Assembly (NCBI GenBank): GCA_933228895.1
Contig: OW121857.1
Location: forward strand, 79,541,672-79,605,671
DNA length: 64,000 nucleotides
Source of the DNA: Platycnemis pennipes
Lineage: Eukaryota; Arthropoda; Insecta; Odonata; Platycnemididae
Reading direction: 5' to 3'
The position numbers and the translations under genes are program-made. A model generated the notes under the pieces. That model was given only the letters and a program-made list of their open reading frames with translations, searched no databases and was not told where the DNA came from. Below are positions 1-11,581 of the stretch, one piece after another; position 1 is the stretch's first letter, and the number at the start of each line of letters is the position of its first letter.

Positions 1-2521
1 TTATGATTTATAATTAGTAAATATGGTATATTTGTCCCTTTTTCTCACTAAATGAATCCAGTTTTTTATCCGAATAGGAAATATTTTGTAATCTAAATGG
101 TTTTACAAAATATTTTACTGTCTAAAATTCTTCAGTAAGTAAAATTAAAAAGCCCAACGCCGATAGAACGATTTTTATTGAACAAACCATGGAAATTCCA
201 GAGCCAGTTTTACATTCATAATGGCTCATTAACGCTATTCTAAATAATTGCATGAACATTTATTTGCGTGCGAGAGAAGATTGTTCACTTTCGTACACTA
301 CTAGGTAAAATAATTTATTAATCTCTGATGGCATAAGTAAGAACGCAGCTTATAAAAAATAAACGATTGCGATGGTCTTACAATTAGTGAAGAAATTGCA
401 AAAAGACAAGCCTCATCCAATCTTCCATCTTGGCCGTCACTCACGAGAATCGAAAATAAACTTTTTTTACGGAAGAGTACAGCTATTAGTGCTTAATACC
501 CTTTTCGAGAAAATTATCGCTCCTAACTTAAGTATTCTTTAGCCCTCTGCAGTAAAAAAAACTCTTTAAATACGCCTCATAATTTTCGTGAAGAACCTCT
601 TTCACTTTTGGCCGACGATGACTTTCTCTTAACAGTCACATCCTCTTTATATTTTTATCCCAGTTTTTTCCTCTAACAAATACAATCAGCGCCAATTTCT
701 CTCCCTTCCCCCTAGCGCAATTTTTATCCCATTCGCTTTCCATTCACCCCCGCGGCTCCTTTTCTGTTACCGATCCCAAAAACCCTTCCGGTAACAATGG
801 GAATCCCATCCCTCTTTCCTTAGCCCAAACTTTTATCCATCATCTGGACTCCGTCTTCCTCCCTATCCCCTTCCACTTTTCCTCTCCTCTCTTCCATCCC
901 GCAACATTCTTTCTCTCACCCTCGGATACCCTTTTCATTCTCTTTCTCCCTATCTTTCCTTTTTCACTGACCCGACTCCTCCTGTCCCTTCCCTACCCAA
1001 ACCCTGAAACCATTTTCCCCATTCTAATGCCGTCGCTACACACGCGCGCGCGCAGGCTCTTTCAAACGCACGCATGGCTACGGAAAAAGGAGAATTTTAT
1101 CGATCCCGAGTCCAACACCAACACGGGCTCCGGTAATTGGAAGTCGCGCCTCCTCTCCACATCAACGAACGAGCCCTCCTATATCCTTTCCACCCCCTTC
1201 TTCCTGAACTCCCGTTCGCCACCCTTCACAGCCACCCTCCACCCAGGCGAGATCCAGCCCCCCCCTCCCCCAAACCACTCACTCTCCTTCCTTTCGGAAG
1301 TCTGCACCGACGGAGTGCGATACTCTGTTCCAGAGCATCGCGTTCGATTCGACTTGACCAACCGTAAATCGAGAGTGCGCCACTGCAGAGAGTCGATCGC
1401 TCGCGAGGACCGCGTGAATCGTCGACCTCAGCTGGAGGAAACAGATGAAATGAAAACCGATAAGAATTGCTAAGGCTGAGGAAACTACAGTACGCTCATA
1501 ACTCACTCCACATAATTGCGGGTTTTTGGATTGATATGTATTTCTAAAGAGAGAATTATTGTGGTGGATTCGGAATTAAAATGTGGGAGGAAATAATTCC
1601 CGAGATTTCTTCAATGGAGCCATTCAGCTACATGAACATTGATATTCTTCCATCTGGTGTTATTTCTTGGTAAGATGGATATGACATATGGGGATATGAC
1701 ATTCACTTGAAACCAGAGTACACGTCAATTTTCTAATCGTGCTCCTAATTAAATTAGATTACAAAAATTTCTCACGTGATATCCAATGCTCTCTCCACGC
1801 AAATGTACGGATCATTTAAAAAATTAAGAAATACATTTTCAATTGGAAGCGCCACGTTAAGACATGTTTTATAGGTAAACTTCCAATATAACACTGGCGA
1901 TCATGCACTAATTTTAAAAGTTCAGCATATGTATAATGTATTTGGCAAAACAAGTTCTTCAGAATGTCGTTATTAAATGTGTAACTGCTTTGTAACATCA
2001 CTTCCTCGTCACGTTACGTATAAAAAATACTATGCCCTGCAAAGACCTATAATACCTGACCGTTAAAGAAAAAAGTTGAAAGCGTGGGAAATCTCAAACT
2101 CTTTTCATCTTCAGTCTTTGCTATGCTACGTCTTCATTTCATCTCTGTGCAATCAGTTGGTCTCTTGCCTCTTTGATGCTATTTACAACTGCGTAACAAC
2201 TCTATTGCTAAACATCCTTTGCGGTATTGGGGGTAGCGATGAATTTACTTGCGCATTCGTTAAGAGCTTATTGCTAATGTAAGACCTTAACATTGAAATT
2301 TATAAAAGACGTTGAACATTTCGTTAAATAACTAAAACACAAAAAAATCGGGAGCACCCACCAGCTGTGCACGGAGGCTGAACGCTCTTGGATATAAAGA
2401 GATGATATGATTGATGGGGAGACGTATTTTAACGGATTGGAAAACATAAACTCATTAATGGCCCACAAGTCAGTATTTCTTGTAATAGAGAGTCATGAAA
2501 ATTAAGCCTCCGTAGTTGAAT
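1..2521. other. No recognised gene; AT-rich, then pyrimidine-rich
   Basis: Bases 1-600 are AT-rich. From about 600 to 1300 the + strand is strongly C/T-biased. The open frame at 1027-1473 (148 codons) is a by-product of this composition and lacks any motif I know. Confidence 0.5.
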
Positions 2522-2753
2522 AAGTCTTCAGTATGTAAAAAATTGCTAGGCTTGACTTCGTGGAACCACATATTGATAACGTAAATAAATTCACTTTGTA
2601 AAATTCCACAGACTTAATAAAACTGACCGATGTTTCACCGACTTACACAATCATTATCAAGGGTAATTACTGTGTAAGTCGAAACCTAGATCGGTTTTAA
2701 TAAATCTTCGGAATTTTACAAAGTGAATTTATTTACGTTATCAAGTCTTCAGT
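2522..2753 (+). mobile_element. Penelope-like foldback insertion with 11-bp TSD
   Basis: The direct repeat AAGTCTTCAGT flanks the insert (2522-2532 and 2743-2753). Inside are a 42-base unrepeated leader and then a long hairpin whose outer arms match perfectly over 33 bp (2575-2607 and 2710-2742), ending exactly at the right TSD. The central region contains GTGTAAGTCGAAAC, and its mirror GTGTAAGTCGGTGAAAC on the reverse strand, as in the hammerhead-related part of Penelope terminal repeats. Confidence 0.8.
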
Positions 2754-2945
2754 CTTTATCTCTCTGATTTGGTAAGTCTCTTTGATATTGTAAGTATGAA
2801 AATAAAGGAAAATAAATACGTGGTATAGAATAGTTTGGGCTAATGACTGGAGAGCTTGAGTTGATATCGGATATGAATAGTTCTGTAGCAATATGGCGCA
2901 AAAATCAGGGTACCATAGGTCTTTTAGTCAAGTATTTTGACCAGA

Positions 2946-3190
2946 GCGATAACTAGAGTAGTAGCTTATCATCCCAAGGATCCGGGTTCGAACCATGGCG
3001 TGGGTGTTGAGTGTTTTCACAGGAATATCAACCGTGTGGACAGCTTTCCCGGTACATTGTTCAGAGAAGGGGAGTGAAGCTATGGACCCAGTTGCGTCTT
3101 TTGTTAAGAGAGGCTAATTCCAACTTTGAGTTTCTCTCCACCCAACCTCGTCTCCTTTCCTATCCGTTCCTAACATTCCTCCTCCTGAGG
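2946..3190 (+). repeat. SINE-A copy (tRNA-derived), diverged
   Basis: An A-box-like region (AACTAGAGTAGTAGCTTATC) and the B-box GGGTTCGAACC are followed by SINE-A body segments: TTGTTAAGAGAGGCTAATTCC and TTTCTCTCCACCC. The 3' quarter is missing. Confidence 0.7.
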
Positions 3191-3529
3191 GTCTGAGGGG
3201 CCTTTAAGTGGCGGACAGGCTTGAAACTCTACCGCTGACTTGAGGTGGAGCCGGAAAGCAATTAGACCCACATAGTCCATTGCCTCTGGCCACCAAGTTT
3301 AACGGTATGCTGATTACGAACCTTGAAACTGTGGAAAGCTTGAAGAGGGCTTTAATATTTAAAAACGTTCCATGTGAAGCCTAGAGCTTTCTACTATTTT
3401 ATTTTGTATCCACCCAAAAGATGCTTCTCATCATCAAAACTTATATTTTAATTAATTTATTATGTAGGACGAAAAACGTTTGTTTGTAGTAGTAAATTAG
3501 GTTTTACGATGACCCGCATACTGCGCGAG

Positions 3530-3655
3530 GTATAAAACCACTTAATGAGCCTACTGCTAAGAGGTACTCTAATATCCATGCCCAAGGAGGGATTAGAACC
3601 CGCCAGCTTTATGTTGTCATGCTTGTAAATTACCGGCCTGGCTATCGTGGCCTGC
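3530..3655 (-). repeat. SINE-B copy (tRNA-derived), reverse strand
   Basis: Reversed, GCCACGATAGCCAGGCCGG is followed by the B-box GGGTTCTAATCCC and CATGGATATTAG. The CATGGATAT motif after the B-box is shared with the copies at 43671 and 56901. Confidence 0.6.
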
Positions 3656-4095
3656 AAAACGTTTGTTGTTCCATCACATCGCATCGTAAGGTTTTTCTTT
3701 CGGACGGATGACTGGATTGTACGGAGCATATTACGCCATCATATCCATTCATGCATTGGTGAGCTGCTGAAGATGTTGCCTCGTGCATTAGTGAGCAACC
3801 TGATGATTTTAATCAGAAATCAAATCAGAGCCTTTGTTATAAATAGAGCAGTTGAAGAATGGCTCTCTATCTACGATCCTAAACTTAATTCAGCAACGTC
3901 AAAATCATGTAAAAATGTGTAAGCAAGTTACATTCAATTGATAAATAAATTTATGAATGTTAAATGTTATTGACTTATTATGATGTAAATTTTTGTTGAA
4001 TTTGTACTAGCGTGGACTCATGTATGCGTGGACACATGCGGACTTCAAATTATAATTTTCCAATATTGAGTTGTAAAGTACTACGTGTGTTGGGA

Positions 4096-4426
4096 ATCGG
4101 GTTGATTTGGTGACTAGAGTACTGGCCACCCATCCCGAAGGTCCGGTTTGAACCCCGGAACTGGTGGATTTGTCATTGGTATACCGGTCCCTACTTGAGT
4201 GCCTTATGGAGAGCATTTCGAGTCCAGTACTCCTTCCGTCAGTTGGGACGTTACAGTCGTGGTCCTCTTGGCGCCTTTATTAAGAGCAGACTAATTATGA
4301 CGCCGGGTTTCTCTCCGCCTTTCCGCCGTTCCCTGAAAACTCCTACCTTTACCCGGCATACCACTTATACTTTATGGCGCAAATAATCTCACAATCAGTT
4401 GTCGGCCGCCTTCTCCAAATAATATG
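4096..4426 (+). repeat. SINE-A copy (tRNA-derived), near complete
   Basis: The head is GTGACTAGAGTACTGGCCAC with B-box GGTTTGAACCCC. The body has TATACCGGTCCCTACTTGAG, GAGTCCAGTACTCCTTCCGT, TTAAGAGCAGACTAATTATG and CGCCGGGTTTCTCTCC, and the 3' end is TGTCGGCCGCCTTCTCC. A LINE-A tail abuts it directly. Confidence 0.85.
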
Positions 4427-4503
4427 TTCGGTGATCTTCACCCCCTGCCAGACACTCGCGGTGGCTCGCAGAATATTAGCTAGATGGATATGTAGATGAA
4501 TAA
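4427..4503 (+). mobile_element. LINE-A tail fragment abutting SINE-A
   Basis: GTGATCTTCACCCCCTGCCA, GGTGGCTCGCAGAATATTAG and a degenerate GGATATGTAGATG follow the 3' end of the SINE-A copy directly. This is a very short 3' relic. Confidence 0.75.
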
Positions 4504-4661
4504 CAACATGTATTATTGGTACTTAGACATATTTTTAACTGGTCCTGATGTTATATTGAAATCCACTTAGTTCTGCATTTATAATTTCTCTTTTCTTTGT
4601 GGTAGAAACGATGTTAAAAGATTGATTTGGTCAAATGTACTTGTTTTCATAGGGTGTACAC

Positions 4662-5576
4662 TAAGGGCCATTTTCTGAATCTTAACTACATTATCGCGTT
4701 TACAACTCACGTCCTAAAATCTCTACAATGAGTCTAATTGGTGCACAGATTCTAACTGCAAAGGTGGCATTAATTCTCAGCGCGACGCAGAGAACTGAGT
4801 TGATATTCTGAATATGGCTGGGACATATTAGAATCTCAACTACAGTCTCACTTCCTCTGCTTACGTCATAAAATATCTAGAACGAATTCAAAAGGCATAA
4901 AAATCCCCCTTGATATGGTCCGAAGCGGCATACAGCGTTGTGAACCTTGGCTGAGTGAACGTGCATACCAATTTTACTGGACGTAGGGATTTTGGAACGT
5001 AAGCAGTAGAAGCAAGACTGCTGTTGAATGGGGGCGTTTACTCGGAACCGAAATCGCAATTTTGTACTCGAAATTGCTAGATGGAAACGAAAAACGAATT
5101 TTAGTGAAAAAATTAATCTTCTAACCGCAACCATTTGCTAATAAATCAAAAATTAAAATAAGCAAAAGGTGACGCCCACCGAAAAAGCTGCTTTGATAAC
5201 ATTGACGTCATTCTCCTCCCGTCCTTGACTGCTTGTAGGGGAAGGGAAGGGAGTGGAGGGGGTTCTCGGAAGGTCTGCTCGCACCGATCCTGTCGCAATC
5301 GCTCCTATTGGCAGAGTCAGCTGTGATCCCCCCTTTGCGATAAGGCGAAGTAGCTTCGCGAGCTCAGTTGTGATTGGACGAAGTCAATGACGTCAGAGGT
5401 CACCATGCCCACTTTTCCGAAAGGGTTAAAAAAACCAGTTTTTCGCCGCTGGTAACTCGAGAAATAATTGACGGATCAAAAAACTGAAAAATACGGGTCT
5501 TTTTATTTTACGAACTCTATCAGATCCGGCAATTAAAAAAATATAGTAAACGACCCCATTCTGAATGTGGCCCTAA
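4662..5576 (+). mobile_element. Possible larger element enclosing the 5027 MITE
   Basis: TAAGGGCCATTTTCTGAAT on the left and its imperfect complement ATTCTGAATGTGGCCCTA on the right make a second, outer pair of inverted ends. Between 4676 and 4882 a unit of about 52 bases (GAATCTTAACTAC... / GAATCTCAACTACAG...) is repeated in diverged form. This is either an outer MITE or chance similarity extended from the inner termini. Confidence 0.4.
5027..5560 (+). mobile_element. MITE, AATGGGG family (534 bases)
   Basis: The inverted termini AATGGGGGCGTTTAC and GTAAACGACCCCATT bound a non-coding body with AACCGAAATCGCAATTTTGT, GATGGAAACGAAAAACG, AAGGTGACGCCCACCG and a GC-rich centre (CCTCCCGTCCTTGACTGC). 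Other copies: 33916-34455 (+), 51890-52057 (+, truncated), 62536-63214 (reversed). It has no coding capacity and depends on an unknown transposase. Confidence 0.85.
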
Positions 5577-6373
5577 AACAATAAATCTTATATCTGTTTA
5601 TCTATAATTTCTTCGATAGGTAAAAGAGAGTGTTTTGCGCTTGTTTTTCAGTCGTTTCGTTCCATACAATTCTCTGGCTCGTGGAATCGTCGATTTTCAT
5701 TGATGATCCACATCGATGCTTCGAGCCTTTCTCCTTTATTTCCTCTTTTCCGAGTTGAGAAGACCTGGGAGCGTCTTCCCCGTCCTTCCTTTCAGGCCTT
5801 CCTCCTAATCTCAACCCCTCCCGTGCATCGCATCACTCCCCCCACTGTTCTGTGCGCCTCATTTCCTACGCGGTCTTCCTCGACCCCTCCCTCTGTCCCC
5901 TCCCAACCCCTTCCCCCAGACGCAAGGACACGTTCCCTGGAAGTGGCCTAGAACAGCATCCTTTCCTCCCACCTCCGCCCCTGGCCCATTTCACCCTCCG
6001 ACACCTCTTTCCGACCCACGAATCTCCCTGACTTTTTTTATTCTATTCATCCGGCCGTCCGTATAGCTCTGCGCATCACCCTTAGTCATCTTAGACGTCC
6101 CCTTCGCTATGAATATCCCTTTTTTCCTGTGAAATGGTATACTTACTCGAAGATGGGATTTATAAGATCCGTTCCCAGTTTCTCCCGACGAAAGGTTCTC
6201 TTCCTTAGTGCTCGCTGGCTGCAGCGAGTATGACTCCTGGTGCAATGTTTTCGGAAATGTTTCCTCTCTTAAAATCATTCTCTCTGTGCCTGGTCTTTTC
6301 ATTCGCCCTTTCTTCTTTTTTCTCCGAGCCTCTCTCTCTTCTTCTGTCCCAGATCTCTTCGTTCTATTCGTTA
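5577..6373. other. Pyrimidine-rich stretch, no gene recognised
   Basis: C/T-rich from 5730 to 6000 with proline- and serine-rich accidental frames on both strands. Ends at a LINE-A insertion. Confidence 0.5.
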
Positions 6374-6600
6374 TGAACAGAATAGGCAGCATAGCAAAGG
6401 GATAGTTAAGGGAAATATTTTAGAGTAGTATGTAGTGCATGATGCATGTATTAATCCCTTAAATACTATTGATACTAACAATCTAGTTGTATGAGACCCT
6501 GTGGTTGCTTGTTTGTATGTCGGTAGTGCATGCTTGGTGATATTCACCCCCTGCCACACACCTTCGCGGTGGCTTGCAGGGTATCGTGTAGATGTAGATG
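6374..6600 (+). mobile_element. LINE-A 3' end, tail subtype 1
   Basis: The copy begins just after the end of the reverse-transcriptase frame and runs GGCAGCATAGCAAAGGGATA, GTAGTGCATGATGCATGTAT, GATACTAACAATCTAGTTG, CACCCCCTGCCACACACC and GGTGGCTTGCAGGGTATC, ending in GTAGATGTAGATG. It is collinear with 31711-32260 apart from the nested insertion there. It has no coding capacity left. Confidence 0.85.
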
Positions 6601-9564
6601 TTCGAAACACAATTATATTGTTTTCCCGAAGGTCAAGTCCGTCTGAATGGACGCGGGGCGTGCTACTCAGGTGTAGGATTAAAAGGGACTGTCATTCGCT
6701 GGGTTAGAGAATAGAACAACATGTCTTCAGAATAACCAGGAAGATGCGGAGGATAGTGCCTCTGGCTCATTAACGATCTTGCTGAGTTCATCGAGACTCG
6801 AATTCGCGGTGAGTAGAAGAATACCGAAGTTCTAGTGGCTCCATGCGTCCATAATTTAATCCAAGCATATTTACCAAATAAGGCGTTCTTTTTGTATTAA
6901 TTTCAGATACATAGTAAAATATAGGTTATACACCTAGGAAACTGAGATGGGTTTCAGGTACTTCTAAACCCAATTTTGTGTCTCAACCACCGGCCTATTC
7001 TCTTCACTTGTAGACAAACACGTAATTCCATGTGGGTATTTGACCCTACAGCTTCAGATTTCAGAGCTTCTTTATGGTGATTACATGACTATGTTTTATT
7101 AATTTATTCATGATTATCTATAACTCGGTTTTTTAAGATATTATATCATGTTCTTTATTCCATTTCTGCCCTTGAAAGTAAAGGTGGTCATCTTTTATTT
7201 TCCTCTGTATTGTATGCTAGGCCTATGTGGCCTAGCATGTATTTCTGCCTGTGACAATTTATCCTGAAGATAATGCTGAAGCTATCTTTCAAATACCTAA
7301 ATTCTGCATTTTTTATGAACTTGTAAGCGTTCATGTTCGTGATTTCTTGCCAAGTTTGGACAACTTTTAAACCCTACCACTTCCACGGCGATAATCTTCA
7401 TTAATTCCTTAAGGTCAGTAGTAGAGATGTAATATTAAGTATTTATTGAGTGGTTTTACAGAATTTTCCAACAAATATATCGCTTGTAGACTAAAATACA
7501 GACAGAGAAGCCGGTGGCTGTAATTCCAGTCTCTGAAGCACGCTGCGATCTCTTTATGTCATATGCACCTTCCAATTTATGATCTACTAGATTTTGCTAG
7601 TTTAGTGGATGAATTGCGTTTGTCTCATGGCCAGCTTAATATGACTTTTTTAAATAGATTTCTTTGAAGTTTGAAGAAGAAAAAGTTTGAAATAAATCTA
7701 TTGATTTCTTAGGATGGAATCCCAATTAAAATTATCTTACATTTAAGTATTGACAAGTACTACATATTTTGTGATAAGATATTTCATTTGTTTACATGAA
7801 TTCCAAAGTGGTGGCTTTATTACTCAAATTCACTCCATAATACAGCACTTAACGGGTTGCCGATTGCCTATCCGACGCAGGGATTTTGGGAAAACTTACT
7901 TCCATTTTATGAAGAGATCTATATTTTAGGAAAACACTATGATACGGAGAGCTTGAATCGATCTAATTATTCTCGCGCTAAAGACTACCCTCAGGAAAGT
8001 TTCGGACTCATCTGAAAGTTGTTATTTGCTCTCAAATTCGGAGAGCTTCCCTCTGCGGTTTTCCCGTCGTTGTAAGCCTGCGGTCTTAATCAACTGGGAT
8101 GGAGTGTTGCGGGAACTGTCGGAGGGGTATTTCCCAAACCTTTCCCTTGGTCTTTAACCCATCGCCTCCACCCTACTCCTCTATTCGAAGTTAGTGACGC
8201 ACGAAACTAATTATCGCTTAAGACTCCCTAATGCCGTGACATCTGCCTTGCAACGTAGTCTTTTTCTCTAGTTGCCAGAGAATCGGACATAGCTACGCCT
8301 CTCTCCAGGCTGATTCGTGAGCCAGTGAATAAGCCTTGTGCCATTTCGTCGTTGCCAGAGGGAATTCAGAACTTCAGCTCTCGATGCGAGCTTAAAGATT
8401 TAGTAGTAGATATGATTTTGTAATCGGATCTTGTATATTAACTTTAAGAAATCTAGCAGTGATAACGTTTTAATGTTTAACAGAGGAAGAAAATGTCACT
8501 TGATATAGGATTACTGTCAATGCACCTTAATTGTATCAAATTATTATAAATCATAATAAAAATTGATTCCTTCAGGAGGAAACTAAAGTTTTACAAGCTT
8601 TCCTTTACTGTATTATTCAGAGTGGACAGCTTTAGTGCACATTTGAATCATAAATTTCTAATCAAGGCCATTGTCTCTTATGACGTTGACGTCGAAGTAT
8701 TCGCTCATTGTTATGAAAGGTGTAATACTCATTCTTCACCAACACTGCCTTTATTTATAAAAAAAAAACATTAATGTCATTTCCGAAATGAAATATGGCA
8801 AAATCACTTGAGTATTTCATCTTTTTAAGCCGTAACCGGTAATGGTAATAAAATGATGTATTAGCATTTTCAAGCGGCTATTCGTACATCATTGGATAAT
8901 TATATTTGATAAGTGTTCCTTAAATCTAATTAATCACGGATCCGAGACTCCAGACAAGCGAGACGCTATCTAGCGGTCGATTTCGGAAGTAGAGGTTGAA
9001 GGGTACCCTTAATAGCAGTCAAGCAGGTGCACGTTGAGATTCAGTGGCGTTGAGCAGTTTTTTTGACATTTAATTTCTTTTTCTCCGATTTTTTCTCTAT
9101 ATTTTTATACTCAATCCTATTAAATATAATTTTTTTCATAGTTAGATAGTTGTAGCTATATTATTATTCCATTTTATTTCATTTTTAGGTTTTTAGTTTA
9201 AGGGTTCGCGTGGTGATCTATTTTTTAGGTATTTAATTTCTCTTTTTTAACAATTTTCAGTTTTATTAGGCATTATTTCATTGTTATTTTAAGTAATCCG
9301 TTTCTTTTTTGATAATCTCTCTAGCTTTTAGATTTACACATTCAATTTTTAAGTGTCATTTTTATTCATTTTTTAGTAAGTTAGTTTCGTTCTATTGCAT
9401 TAGTTTAGGAAGATCATTTAGTATTATTTGGTCCCGGTTAGTTCAATTTATTTTTTAGTTGTAATATTTGTGAGTTTTTTAATAGTTGTAAGTGATTAGT
9501 TTCGCTTGGCATCTGTGTTATCGGGTTAGAGGTATCGCTATTTAGTCTCGAAGTGATTCCTGCG
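6601..9564. other. Unassigned AT-rich DNA
   Basis: I see no exon, repeat family or RNA gene. The stretch 9060-9500 is very T-rich. Confidence 0.5.
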
Positions 9565-9705
9565 ATGGCTGATGGAGGTACGAAATTTTCGCCGAGGGAA
9601 AACAATTCCAATCGGAAGTGTTGCGTTCCTCTAACCGCACCAAACAACACTTTGTACCTATGCATAACCACGTACCATGGGAGAAAAAAGTTTCCCAACA
9701 AATGA
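9565..9705 (+). pseudogene. Possible THAP-like zinc-finger start next to the long inverted repeat
   Basis: An ATG frame of 46 codons reads MADGGTKFSPRENNSNRK, then CCVPLTAPNN and KKFPNK before a stop. The CCVPL...FP spacing recalls the beginning of THAP zinc-finger domains, which occur in P-element-type transposases and many host proteins. The second half of a C2CH finger is not recognisable, and the frame crosses into the arm at 9672. Treat as a hint only. Confidence 0.25.
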
Positions 9706-10065
9706 AACGCCGCCACTTACGCTCTGAGAGAAAATCGGATTCCTTTCTGACGGTACAATATTCTTTGGTCTCGGCCTCGACGAGGGAAGTTAAAAAACGG
9801 TAAGGTGATGCACTCATCGCCCGAGTATGTGACGGAAGACCGAAAGTTTGCCAGCCCCGAGCTGTAAACGTGCTGGCGTCCAGAACGGGTGCATATTATT
9901 CCTCGCATGAATTTGAAACGCTCTATTTAACTATCTCGTTCTCGCCGAACTTTCCTCCGAAAGCCGAGCCTTTCCGCCGAACTTCGCTCCTTCCTAACAC
10001 TCTGGCAAGGTTCAGGGATTCACCCAATGTCCGCCTCTTCTCTTTCTTTCTCTCGTTTGAAAAAG
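9672..10065 (+). repeat. Left arm of a long inverted repeat
   Basis: The arm runs from GTACCATGGGAGAAAAAAG to CTCTCGTTTGAAAAAG. Reverse-complemented, it aligns over its whole length with 11190-11581; shared blocks include CGAGAACGAGATAGTTAAAT, CCGTTCTGGACGCCAGC and GGCCGAGACCAAAGAATATT. Small indels show that the copies have diverged. Confidence 0.88.
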
Positions 10066-10642
10066 TGAAGAAGTTTATATTATTTAGTAATTATGTTGAG
10101 AACTGCCGCTAATTACTGCTTCGAACATATGGAATGATTTAGCGAAGTATGTAGTTCAACCTAAGACCTAAGACAGAGCACCTACATGAGTTTCCTTTAA
10201 CAAATGCAAATACAAACTTATGTTCAATACACCAATCATGGCAACAGCATCACTTCAGCTTGGCGGAGCCCTTTGTTCCACTGTTACATTTGGTTTTCAT
10301 TAAGCCGCCAGGACATACAACTTCCTTTACAATTGCCCATATTGCACATTACATGGCCCATGTGGATTAATGAACGAATGATGATCTTCCTACTCAATAT
10401 TTTACAACACGTAGATACCTCGATAGCTGACTGTATTCGATAAGAGCTCCAATCCAGTTCAGGGAGGGCTGAAATTTTTCGGGAAGCTGTTAGACGAGGA
10501 GACAAAGAGCTGGATATAAAAACGGTTCCTTTACCTACTCTCCCAGAGAATTTCCCTTAAAGCAGCGAAATGCGGCTTCCGAAGCAGCGAAATACGGAAA
10601 GCGATTGCAGCAGTAGAAGATAGATCCATTCACCTATCATGA

Positions 10643-10892
10643 GATCAGGTGTGGAATCATGGATCTATCTTTCGCGTTATCGCAATCTTTATCGTTAATG
10701 CTTGCCCCTAGAGTATAGCACAGGGTTAACAATAACTGTCTATAAAATTTCCTCCAGTGATTTTAATAAGCGATTTGAAGTGCTGTGCGAAAAATGAAGA
10801 ATGGAGATCACGTTCTCTCTGACAAAAGTTAAATAAAAAAATAACGATAACGCCAGCGCACGCTTTATGAAGATCCATGATCGAGGTCCAGT
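10643..10892 (+). mobile_element. Small MITE, copy 1
   Basis: The imperfect terminal inverted repeats are ATCATGGATCTATCTTTCGC and its counterpart ending GATCCATGATC. The body has TTTGAAGTGCTGTGCG, GATCACGTTCTCTCTGAC and AACGATAACGCCAGCGCACG. A second copy is at 18170-18420. This one lies between the arms of the long inverted repeat at 9672/11190, so it probably inserted into that element. Confidence 0.75.
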
Positions 10893-11189
10893 TCCAAATT
10901 CGCTTGAATGGCAAAACATAGGTTTCCATGGCGAAAGAGAAGAGAAGTCAAGGGTAACAAAAAGCATAACATTTCTTTACCGTGTCTTCTGGGATAAAAA
11001 TATGTATCTAGTGCTTCCGTATCATAACAAAGTGGTGAACGAAAAACATTCGCTATCTTCAGGTCTCAAATTCAAAACTTCGTATTACCAGACAGTTACA
11101 TTACGGCTCCACCACTCCCTAATGATATTCATGGAGCGATTCAATGGTTCATATGGATGCAGAAAATATTCAAGCTCGCTTTTTGTTAA

Positions 11190-11581
11190 CTTTTTCAAAT
11201 GAGAGAAAGAGAGCGAAGAGGCGGGCACCGAGTGATTCCCAGGACCTTTCCAGAGTGCGGAACAAGGAGTGAGGCCTAAAATAAAAAGGTAGGAAAGACG
11301 GAGAATGCGGAGTGAAGTTCGGCAAGAACGAGATAGTTAAATATACCTAGTGTTTTAAATGGATTTAAGGAATAATATGCCTCCGTTCTGGACGCCAGCG
11401 CGTTTATAGCTCAGGGCAAGCAAGCATACTCGGGCGATGGGTTCATCGGCTTACCGTGTTTGAACTTCCCTCATGGTGGCCGAGACCAAAGAATATTATA
11501 CCGTCAGGAAGGAACACGATTTTCTCTCAGAGCGATGGTGGCGGTGCTCTATTTTTGGGAAACTTTTTTCTCCCATAGTAC
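11190..11581 (-). repeat. Right arm of a long inverted repeat
   Basis: Inverted partner of 9672-10065. The spacer of about 1.1 kb carries the small MITE at 10643 and no coding sequence that I recognise. The termini GTACYATGGGAG could be the ends of a foldback or long-TIR DNA transposon. Alternatively, two copies of one repeat landed in opposite directions. Confidence 0.88.

Noticed and set aside
1027..1473. 148-codon open frame as a host gene
   Set aside because: It lies in a C/T-biased stretch, is proline/serine-rich low complexity, is overlapped by open frames on both strands and has no splice or domain evidence.
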